A stretch of DNA of 47,380 nt. It comes from Microcaldota archaeon (GTDB lineage: Archaea; Micrarchaeota; Micrarchaeia; Micrarchaeales; Micrarchaeaceae). The stretch covers positions 1 to 47,380 of the forward strand of contig JAJZZN010000024.1 of NCBI GenBank assembly GCA_021797575.1, read 5' to 3'. Positions 40,289 through 46,539 of this stretch are shown here, piece by piece (the stretch's first letter is position 1; every line of letters starts with the position of its first letter). The notes beneath the pieces were generated by a model, which worked only from the letters and a program-made list of their open reading frames with translations, was not told the DNA's origin and did no database searches. A program made the translations under genes and the position numbers.

Positions 40289-40717
40289 TTGCCAATTGCT
40301 ATAGCCAATAATAAGAGCGAGGTGTTAAAGGGCGTAGCCGATGCACTCAGTGCGGAGAAGGAGGATTATGCCAGGGCATTGGATTCTTTTGTCAGGGCCC
40401 CGAAAAGGGTATTGCACATATATATGGCAAATTTTGATTCTGCAATTGACACATATGAAAAACAGCTGGCATATTTAGTGCCAAAAAATCCTGGCACCGC
40501 GATGCTCGCGATTATTTCAGAGTACACCGATTCAGTAAAGGGCATAGTAAAAAGGAGCCTGGGCAAGGTAGGGCCTCTTGACGGCATAGAGGAGTTGCCC
40601 AAGATATATGAGGCGTATAAGTTCTTTGCAAGCCAGGTGCACGGTGATTTGTGTAAAATGACCGATGAACTAATAGTCAGTTTACAGAGAATGGTAATGC
40701 TGAGGCAAAACCAATAG
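40289..40717 (+). CDS. Hypothetical protein, 142 aa, helical
   Basis: The TTG at 40289 has GGTG 5 nt upstream, and a TATA-like CTTAAATATTA lies near 40229, both supporting it. The body is helical: NNKSEVLKGVADALSAEKEDYARALDSFV, APKRVLHIYMANFDSAIDTYEKQLAYLV and LPKIYEAYKFFASQVHGDLCKMTDELIVSLQR. No family recognised. It precedes the TFE gene by ~65 bp with a separate TATA box between. Confidence 0.68.
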   Translation: MPIAIANNKSEVLKGVADALSAEKEDYARALDSFVRAPKRVLHIYMANFDSAIDTYEKQLAYLVPKNPGTAMLAIISEYTDSVKGIVKRSLGKVGPLDGIEELPKIYEAYKFFASQVHGDLCKMTDELIVSLQRMVMLRQNQ

Positions 40718-40721
40718 AAAG

Positions 40722-40730
40722 GTTTAAATA
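40722..40730 (+). promoter_or_regulatory. TATA box of the TFE gene
   Basis: GTTTAAATA. The expected transcription start is near 40752, inside the open frame that begins at 40747. This supports the second Met (40783) as the real start. Confidence 0.6.
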
Positions 40731-40782
40731 TCAAAAAAACCAAAATATGATATTGTTACTGTTCCGTTTTAGAGGCCTTGTT

Positions 40783-41625
40783 ATGGAGAAAAAAACTAAA
40801 AATAAGCGTTTCCTTAAAAGTGGCAAGAGGGCGACAAAGAGCATAGTGAAAGGAGATAAAAATAGGGTGAAGGCCAAAGTGGCAAAACACGCTCAGCACA
40901 CACCAAAAGCAGTAAAAACGAAGGATAGACTGGCGCAGCCAAGGCATAGCGCAACGAAGAAGGTGCAGATAAAGCAGAAAATGGTGCAGAAGAGGGAAGA
41001 GAAAGCGAACAAGTATATACCTTCGCCGAAAGAGACAAAAGAAGCGCTGAACATACTGTTTGCAAATGATTTTGCTGTAGATTATTTAAAGAAGAACGTC
41101 AACAAGAGCGCCTTGGATGTGCTTTCTCTGCTGCAATCTCCGAATACTGACGAATCAATAGCTATGCAATTGGACATGAAGGTCAACTCAGTGAGGAGAA
41201 TACTGAACATTATGCAGGGATATGGCATAACCAACTATTACGTGGCAAAGAACACCAATGGGTGGCTCTCTTTTGCGTGGTACATAAACACAAGCAAGAT
41301 AAGCTCGTTCTTTGACTACATAAAGTCAATGAGAGGCGATGAATATTCAGTGATAAAGGAAGATTGCAATGACTATTTTGTATGCAAGAAATGCTACAAG
41401 GACGATAGCATAATATTCACTTTCGACGCTGCGTATGAAGCTGGATTCAGGTGCGGCTCGTGTGGGGAGAAGTTCGATATGATAAGCAAAGAAGAGGCTA
41501 TGGAGCTAATCAATCAGGACAGGCAGAAACAGGAAGCCGCACTTATGAGCCTAAGAGCTAGTGCAGAAAACCAATCCATAAATATGGCATTGCCGCAGCC
41601 GCAGCAGAAAAAGCAGTTCAAGTAG
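40783..41625 (+). CDS. tfe: Transcription factor E (TFIIE-alpha homologue)
   Basis: Helps archaeal RNA polymerase open promoter DNA. 280 aa from the ATG at 40783, which has AGAGG 7 nt upstream. The first ~80 residues are an unusually long, Lys-rich extension (MEKKTKNKRFLKSGKRATKS). The winged helix spans ~80-170 (EALNILFANDFAVDYLKKNVNKSALDVLSLL...NSVRRILNIMQGYGITNYY). A zinc ribbon follows, CKKC (~202) and CGSC (~223), separated by KDDSIIFTFDAAYEAGFR. The Gln-rich tail is also unusual. Ordinary archaeal TFE is ~180 aa, so the basic extension is the odd part and may contact DNA. Confidence 0.88.
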   Translation: MEKKTKNKRFLKSGKRATKSIVKGDKNRVKAKVAKHAQHTPKAVKTKDRLAQPRHSATKKVQIKQKMVQKREEKANKYIPSPKETKEALNILFANDFAVDYLKKNVNKSALDVLSLLQSPNTDESIAMQLDMKVNSVRRILNIMQGYGITNYYVAKNTNGWLSFAWYINTSKISSFFDYIKSMRGDEYSVIKEDCNDYFVCKKCYKDDSIIFTFDAAYEAGFRCGSCGEKFDMISKEEAMELINQDRQKQEAALMSLRASAENQSINMALPQPQQKKQFK

Positions 41626-41689
41626 ACGTATTTTGCGTGCTATTAAATATTTTGCCTTTATATTATACGTTAGCGTTTTTTGCAATCGT

Positions 41690-41764
41690 AGCGAGGTAGG
41701 GTAGTCTGGAGTGCCCGCCGGGCTCATAACCCGGAGACCGGTGGTTCAAATCCATCCCTCGCTA
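41690..41764 (+). tRNA. Initiator tRNA-Met(CAU)
   Basis: 75 nt without intron or encoded CCA. Acceptor AGCGAGG pairs with CCUCGCU, discriminator A. Anticodon arm CCGGG-CUCAUAA-CCCGG gives CAU with three stacked G-C pairs at 29-31/39-41, and the first pair is A-U; both mark archaeal initiator tRNA. T-arm GGUGG-UUCAAAU-CCAUC has one G-U pair. It is on the plus strand upstream of the GINS gene. Confidence 0.95.
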
Positions 41765-41777
41765 TTAATAGACACAG

Positions 41778-41902
41778 ACCCCGCAGTTCCACTATTCAAG
41801 CTTTTATATTTATATATAACAAACAATAAAAAGAACATAAAACAATACCTAACATAAAAAAATTAAAAGCAGGCTTTCCAAATATTACCGGAACTGTGGG
41901 GT
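41778..41902. mobile_element. 125-bp element with 13-bp terminal inverted repeats (MITE-like), abutting the GINS start
   Basis: ACCCCGCAGTTCC (41778-41790) and GGAACTGTGGGGT (41890-41902) are inverted repeats matching at 12 of 13 positions; the mismatch would be a G-U pair in RNA. The 99-bp interior is very AT-rich with a TATA-like TTATATTTATATATA near 41808-41820. No obvious target duplication flanks it and it has no ORF. The right repeat contains part of the GGTG ribosome-binding site of GINS. It may be a miniature transposable element or an RNA stem that hides the site. Confidence 0.45.
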
Positions 41903-41908
41903 GTTAAT

Positions 41909-42388
41909 ACGGAATCTGAAAACTTCTTTGATACTGTATGGCAAATATGGCAGAAGGAAAAAGTTTCCAACGAACTCCAAGAAGTCCCAAAAGAATTCTA
42001 CGAGGACAGTATGTCTTTCATAGCTGCAATCAAAGCCAACGATGAGCAATCAAAAACTACCAAAGAAAACACTATGAAAATACTATATAACATATACGAA
42101 CTGAGAAAAAAGAAGATATTGCTTTACATAGCATATAAGAAACAACTACCTCAATCTGTGCCTAAGCTCGATACAAAACTATACAGCCAGATATCTGAAT
42201 TATATAACAAAGCCAAGCTTGAGTTTGATTCGGAGAGAAACAATTTTATAGTGTTGCAGCATATACCTAAAATAATACTTCCTTCAGGGGCGCAGATAGG
42301 CCCGCTTGAAAAGGACGATACGGTATCAATAAACGACGAGGAAGACAAGAAGTTCCTGCTCAACAATAACATTTGTAAGAATATCTGA
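41909..42388 (+). CDS. GINS complex subunit (Gins51-like), probable non-AUG (ACG) start
   Basis: Replication-fork factor that joins MCM helicase and RecJ/Cdc45. The first ATG in frame (42011) would cut off conserved sequence. Reading upstream gives SENFFDTVWQIWQKEKVSNELQEVPKEFYED, the typical N-terminal A-domain of archaeal GINS. No ATG, GTG or TTG occurs between the upstream stop and this segment. GGTG (41900-41903) lies 5 nt before ACG at 41909, which is where similarity should begin (159 aa). The small B-domain is at the C-terminus: VLQHIPKIILPSGAQIGPLEKDD. It is followed by rpl44e 10 bp later. Confidence 0.82.
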   Translation, partial: TESENFFDTVWQIWQKEKVSNELQEVPKEFYEDSMSFIAAIKANDEQSKTTKENTMKILYNIYELRKKKILLYIAYKKQLPQSVPKLDTKLYSQISELYNKAKLEFDSERNNFIVLQHIPKIILPSGAQIGPLEKDDTVSINDEEDKKFLLNNNICKNI

Positions 42389-42398
42389 AGGGATCTAT

Positions 42399-42695
42399 AT
42401 GAAAATCGGAAAAGAAATCACAACATTTTGCCCAAAATGCAACAAGCACACTGTTCATGCTGTAAAGCTGTATTCAAAATCTCCTGGGTTCGGCATAGGG
42501 CTTAACGTTGGTAACAGAAGGGCACTCAGGAAAAGGCTAGGATACCACGGCAAGGTAAAGGGGCAGGCCACCTCGTACAAGAACTCGAAGAGGCAGAAGG
42601 CTATGCTTAAGTGCAAGGAATGCGGCTACACAGTGGAAAGGGTGCTGGGCACAAGGACGAAGAAGAAGCTCGAGATAGCGGCTGCGCAAGTGTGA
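42399..42695 (+). CDS. rpl44e: Large-subunit ribosomal protein L44e
   Basis: 98 aa, 50S subunit protein near the E-site. Zinc-binding Cys are in FCPKCNKHTVH near the N-terminus and LKCKECGYTVER near the C-terminus, with the basic central block NRRALRKRLGYHGKVKGQATSYKNSKRQKAMLK between. Its stop lies 2 bp before the ATG of the aIF2-alpha gene. In most archaea S27e sits between these genes; it is missing here. Confidence 0.95.
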   Translation: MKIGKEITTFCPKCNKHTVHAVKLYSKSPGFGIGLNVGNRRALRKRLGYHGKVKGQATSYKNSKRQKAMLKCKECGYTVERVLGTRTKKKLEIAAAQV

Positions 42696-42697
42696 AG

Positions 42698-43504
42698 ATG
42701 GAATACAAACAATATCCACCACCAAACAGCCTCGCGTTGGCCAAGATAGAGAAAATAATGCAGTTCGGTGCGTATTGCAAGCTTATCGAATATAACAACA
42801 CCGACGCATATCTCCCAATACGCGAAGTGTCGTCAGGATGGATAAAGAACATACACGAATTCATACATGAAGGGCAGACGGTAGTATGCAAGATAATCTA
42901 CATAGACAGGGAAAAGGGCACCATAGACATATCGCTTAAGAAGGTGACAAGCAAGGAATCGAAGGACAAGATGGGGGCATTTAACCTTGACAACCGCCTC
43001 AAGGCGCTATGCCAAAGGGCGTTCAAGGAGGCAAAGCTCCCGGTGTCGCAGCGCAATGAGATAAACGATTACATAATGTCGCAGTTCAAGAGCTACACTA
43101 ATTTTGTAAAGGCGTTGGGCGAAGAAAGCGAAACTAAAGGCTCTGCCGAAGAAATAAAGGTACCGAAGAGGTTCAAGGAAGCGGTTCTCAGGATAATAGA
43201 GGCGAGCAGGCAGAACAAGAAATTCATAGTGGCGTACGACCTCTCAATGTCTACGCAAGACACCATGAACGGCATCGACAACCTGAAAGACGTGCTCAAC
43301 AGCATAAGCGCCGCAGGGGTAGAAGTGAGCTACGTCAGTGCGCCCAAGTACAAGCTCATAGCAGAAGGTACCGACTACACTGACGCAGAGGAGAAGATAA
43401 AGAACGCGGTGAATGTGATCAAAAGCAAGCTAAAGGCAGGCAGCTTCAATATTGAAAAGGAAAAACTTAAGAAAGAGAAAGAAGACATAATGAACAGGCT
43501 CTAG
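42698..43504 (+). CDS. Translation initiation factor aIF2, alpha subunit
   Basis: Part of the aIF2 trimer that brings initiator tRNA to the ribosome. 268 aa from the ATG at 42698, GAAG just upstream. The N-terminal S1/OB domain (residues ~10-85) reads LALAKIEKIMQFGAYCKLIEYNNTDAYLPIREVSSGWIKNIHEFI...TIDISLKKV. A helical middle domain and the C-terminal alpha-beta domain (KKFIVAYDLSMSTQDTMNGI, GVEVSYVSAPKYKLIAEG) follow. The order L44e, aIF2-alpha, PAC2 is the usual archaeal operon minus two genes. An initiator tRNA gene lies just upstream. Confidence 0.96.
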   Translation: MEYKQYPPPNSLALAKIEKIMQFGAYCKLIEYNNTDAYLPIREVSSGWIKNIHEFIHEGQTVVCKIIYIDREKGTIDISLKKVTSKESKDKMGAFNLDNRLKALCQRAFKEAKLPVSQRNEINDYIMSQFKSYTNFVKALGEESETKGSAEEIKVPKRFKEAVLRIIEASRQNKKFIVAYDLSMSTQDTMNGIDNLKDVLNSISAAGVEVSYVSAPKYKLIAEGTDYTDAEEKIKNAVNVIKSKLKAGSFNIEKEKLKKEKEDIMNRL

Positions 43505-43513
43505 CTAACGCTT

Positions 43514-44302
43514 ATGGTGTTAATGTTGTCAGACCTCATGAATGAAACGATAATACTGAAAAGAAAAGGAGTAAAAGTCCACGACCCCATACTTATAGTG
43601 GGGCTTCCAGGCATAGGCAGCGTAGGCAAGATCGTTGCGGAGCACCTGAAGAGCGAGTTCAAGGCAACGAGGATAGCAACCCTATACTCGCCCCATTTCC
43701 CGCACCAGGTCGTCATGACAAAGAGCGGCGGCATACGCCTTGTGAGCAACAAGTTCTACCTTATAAAGCACAAGCCGAACGACATAGTAGTGCTTACTGG
43801 CGATTTCCAGGCACTCTCGCCCGAAGGGCAGTACGAGGTCAATGCAAAGATAGTGAAATTCTTCAAGAACACACTCGGAGGAAAGTTCATATACACTCTT
43901 GGGGGCTATGTATCTGGAGAGAGCAACATATCGAGGCCGCGGGTCTTCGGCAATGCCACAGGAAAGGACGTTGTGAAGGAATTCAATGGTAGGAAAATAA
44001 TATTTGGCAAATCCAAAGGCACAATATATGGCTCAGCCGGCATGCTTCTTGCATTTGCGAAGATATATGGGCTTCGCGGCATATGCGTTATGGGGGAGGT
44101 AGGCTTCATGGACTTCGATGCTTCTGCAGCCAAAGTAGTCATGGAAGTAATGGCCGAAACGTTGAAGCTCAAGATTAACATGAAGAACTTGGACGACATG
44201 ATAAAGAGCGCAGCTAATGCCGTAAAAACTGTAGAGGACCAGATGAAGGCATACTCGCAGCCAGGAGAAGGGAGCGAGGTCAAGCTGCCATATATACGCT
44301 GA
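43514..44302 (+). CDS. PAC2-family protein (proteasome assembly chaperone-like)
   Basis: 262 aa: HDPILIVGLPGIGSVGKIVAEHLKSEF, LYSPHFPHQVVMTKSGGIRL, DIVVLTGDFQALSPEGQYEV, IYTLGGYVSGE and SAGMLLAFAKIYGLRGICVMGEVG. This is the conserved archaeal PAC2 (PF09754) protein, related to proteasome assembly chaperone 2. It starts 9 bp after aIF2-alpha. In many archaea nop10 lies between; it is absent here. Several starts are possible near the N-terminus (43514, 43523). Confidence 0.9.
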   Translation: MVLMLSDLMNETIILKRKGVKVHDPILIVGLPGIGSVGKIVAEHLKSEFKATRIATLYSPHFPHQVVMTKSGGIRLVSNKFYLIKHKPNDIVVLTGDFQALSPEGQYEVNAKIVKFFKNTLGGKFIYTLGGYVSGESNISRPRVFGNATGKDVVKEFNGRKIIFGKSKGTIYGSAGMLLAFAKIYGLRGICVMGEVGFMDFDASAAKVVMEVMAETLKLKINMKNLDDMIKSAANAVKTVEDQMKAYSQPGEGSEVKLPYIR

Positions 44303-44325
44303 TCCGGTCAATGCGCCAACGGCGT

Positions 44326-44426
44326 GCGCCAATAATCTAGCCTGGTAGGATCTCAGCTTCCCACGCGCAGCATGCAACGCAGCACGGAAACAGCTGAATG
44401 CCCGGGTTCAAATCCCGGTTGGCGCA
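44326..44426 (+). tRNA. tRNA-Gly(CCC) with a 28-nt intron at position 37/38
   Basis: Acceptor GCGCCAA pairs with UUGGCGC, discriminator A, CCA not encoded. D-arm AUCU...GGAU has one G-U pair. The anticodon stem UCAGC/GCUGA is split: after UUCCCA come 28 nt (44364-44391), then A-GCUGA. Splicing at the canonical 37/38 site gives loop UUCCCAA, anticodon CCC. T-arm CCGGG-UUCAAAU-CCCGG is perfect. The octamer TGCGCCAA also occurs 13 bp upstream (44312-44319), duplicating the start of the tRNA. Confidence 0.92.
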
Positions 44427-44466
44427 TCAATATATAGCAATATGTGCAAACGCCGGCGATGATTCG

Positions 44467-45066
44467 ATGATAAAAGACATAATATTTGATATGGGCGGAG
44501 TGCTCCTTAGGTACCGGGAATTGGAGTATTATCGCTACATTAGCAAGAAATACGGGCTGAGCGAGACGAAGGTGTCGCACACCCTCAATCCAATGATAGA
44601 AAAGCTAGAGGTGGGCCAGATGACGCTCAAGCATATGCGCGTGCAGGCCAGCAGGGAATTCGGGATACCTAATGCGGATCTTGAATGGGTAAGGTTCTTC
44701 AAAGCCACCGCAAAGCCTGACAGCTCCGTCATAGGCTTGGCTAAGCGCCTCGAGCGCAGGTACAGGGTATCTGTGCTTTCGAATATCAGCCGGTCGAGGT
44801 ATATTGTAGCGCGCGAGCTTTTCCTGCGCGACCTCGGCGCATACAGGATCTTCACGTCATGCTACATGGGCATGAGGAAGCCCAGCAAGAAGATATACCT
44901 GTCAGTACTGCGCGACCTCGGTGCCAAGCCGGAAGAGACGGTCTTCATAGACAACCTGAAGGCGAATGTGGATGGCGCAAAGAAAGTAGGCATAAGAGCG
45001 GTGCAGTTCAAGGATTATGAGCAAATACACAGTGCGCTCAAGCGCCTCGGCATCAAAACTGCATGA
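44467..45066 (+). CDS. HAD-superfamily hydrolase (subclass IA)
   Basis: 199 aa from the ATG at 44467. Motif I is IIFDMGGVLLRY (nucleophile Asp; the second Asp of DxD is Gly, as in the YihX-like branch). Motif II is VSVLSNISRS (Ser/Asn), motif III is the Lys of GMRKPSKKIYLSVL, and motif IV is VFIDNLKANVDGAKKVG. The helical cap lies at ~15-85. It is probably a small-molecule phosphatase; substrate unknown. It begins just after tRNA-Gly and ends about 55 bp before pyrB. Confidence 0.88.
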   Translation: MIKDIIFDMGGVLLRYRELEYYRYISKKYGLSETKVSHTLNPMIEKLEVGQMTLKHMRVQASREFGIPNADLEWVRFFKATAKPDSSVIGLAKRLERRYRVSVLSNISRSRYIVARELFLRDLGAYRIFTSCYMGMRKPSKKIYLSVLRDLGAKPEETVFIDNLKANVDGAKKVGIRAVQFKDYEQIHSALKRLGIKTA

Positions 45067-45087
45067 CCTGCCGTGCTAGCAAAGCGC

Positions 45088-45097
45088 TTTATATTTT
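45088..45097 (+). promoter_or_regulatory. TATA box of the pyrB-pyrI operon
   Basis: TTTATATTTT. The predicted transcription start near 45118 leaves only a few bases before the ATG at 45124. Confidence 0.6.
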
Positions 45098-45123
45098 TGC
45101 TGCGTTCGTATAATGGTAATGCA

Positions 45124-46050
45124 ATGGCAGCCGGATTGGCAGGCAAGGACATAATCTCGATAAACGACTTTTCTAATCCTGAAATAGAGCGCGTGTTTGA
45201 TGTTGCAGACTTAATGCTGAAAAGCCCAAGGAAGGCATCAAGCCTCCTCAAGGGCAAGCTTATGGCCGCAATGTTCTTCGAGCCCAGCACGCGCACCAGG
45301 TTCTCATTCGAGGCCAGCATGCACCGCCTCGGCGGATCTGTGATGGACTTTGCAAACACCGAAAGCACGTCAGTGGCAAAAGGCGAGAACCTTGCAGACA
45401 CGATACGCATAATAGACTCGTATGCGGACGTGATAGTTATACGGCACAAATACGAAGGCGCTGCGCGCCTTGCTGCAGAGTTTGCGTCGCATCCTGTGAT
45501 AAACGCAGGCGATGGATCCGGTCAGCACCCGACGCAGACGCTACTTGACCTGTACACGATAAAAAAGGAGAAGGGTGCAATAAAAGGCCTCAACATAGGC
45601 CTTGTCGGCGACCTGAAATACGGGAGGACTGTGCATTCACTGGCATACGCGCTGTCCAGGCTCGGCGCTAGGATATACCTGGTAGCGCCAGAAATGCTGC
45701 AGATGCCCAGCTACATACTGTCGGACATAAGCAACGGCTCCATAGCTTCAAAGACCGATAAGCTCGAGGATGTCATAGGCGACCTCGATGTAATCTATAT
45801 GACGAGGGTGCAGAAGGAAAGGTTCGGCGACCTGAACGAATACGCCAAGGTAAGCCGTGCATACACAATAACCAAGGATACCATGTCCAAGGCGCAAAAG
45901 GGCGCAATACTCATGCATCCGCTGCCCCGGATAGGCGAAATCAAGCCCGAAGTGGACAGAATGGAGAATGCCAAGTACTTCAAGCAGGCGGCAAACGGCA
46001 TACCGATAAGGATGGCGCTGCTGAGCATGGTTATGGGGGCGATACGATGA
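45124..46050 (+). CDS. pyrB: Aspartate carbamoyltransferase, catalytic chain
   Basis: Joins carbamoyl phosphate and aspartate in pyrimidine synthesis. 308 aa from the ATG at 45124. Carbamoyl-phosphate site FFEPSTRTRFSFEASMHRLGG, ESTSVAKGENLADTI (80s loop), VIRHKYEGAARLAAEF, GDGSGQHPTQTLLDLYTI, GDLKYGRTVHSLAYAL and MHPLPRIGEIKPEVD (240s loop) are all intact. It overlaps pyrI by 4 bp (ATGA), as usual for archaea. Confidence 0.98.
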   Translation: MAAGLAGKDIISINDFSNPEIERVFDVADLMLKSPRKASSLLKGKLMAAMFFEPSTRTRFSFEASMHRLGGSVMDFANTESTSVAKGENLADTIRIIDSYADVIVIRHKYEGAARLAAEFASHPVINAGDGSGQHPTQTLLDLYTIKKEKGAIKGLNIGLVGDLKYGRTVHSLAYALSRLGARIYLVAPEMLQMPSYILSDISNGSIASKTDKLEDVIGDLDVIYMTRVQKERFGDLNEYAKVSRAYTITKDTMSKAQKGAILMHPLPRIGEIKPEVDRMENAKYFKQAANGIPIRMALLSMVMGAIR

Positions 46051-46535
46051 ATGCTGAAGATGTAGAAGGGCTGAGCGTCAGAAAGATACGCGACGGCGTG
46101 GTGATAGACCACATAGAGCCAGGCATGGCGCTGAACGTGCTGAAGATGCTGCACGTAGACGGCAATACTGCCGATCAGTCAACTGTGAGCGTTCTAATGC
46201 ATGCGCCGAGCAGCAGGATGGGCCACAAGGACATAGTCAAGATAGAGAACAGGAAGCTCAACGAGGACGAGATAGATGTGATATCGCTTATAAGCCCAAG
46301 GGCAACCATAAACGAAATATACAAGTACAAGGTCGTGAAAAAGCTCAACGTCGTGCTGCCCAAAGCGATAAAGGGCTCTATAGCCTGCTCAAACCCAAGC
46401 TGCATAACCAACCAGAACGAGCCAGTGCTAAGCGAATTCAAGGTGGTATCAAAGAAGCCCGTGGCGATGCGGTGCAAGTACTGCGGCAGGGACATGTCAT
46501 ACGAAGACATAAGCGCCTACGTAAGCGGCAGATGA
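46047..46535 (+). CDS. pyrI: Aspartate carbamoyltransferase, regulatory chain
   Basis: 162-aa subunit that binds nucleotide effectors and a structural zinc. The N-terminal allosteric domain is VRKIRDGVVIDHIEPGMALNVLKML, with SSRMGHKDIVKIENRKL. The zinc domain has CSNPSC (~residues 113-118) and CKYC (~141-144). It is translationally coupled to pyrB, giving allosteric control of the first committed step of pyrimidine synthesis. It converges on taw1, 4 bp away. Confidence 0.97.
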   Translation: MNAEDVEGLSVRKIRDGVVIDHIEPGMALNVLKMLHVDGNTADQSTVSVLMHAPSSRMGHKDIVKIENRKLNEDEIDVISLISPRATINEIYKYKVVKKLNVVLPKAIKGSIACSNPSCITNQNEPVLSEFKVVSKKPVAMRCKYCGRDMSYEDISAYVSGR

Positions 46536-46539
46536 ACCG

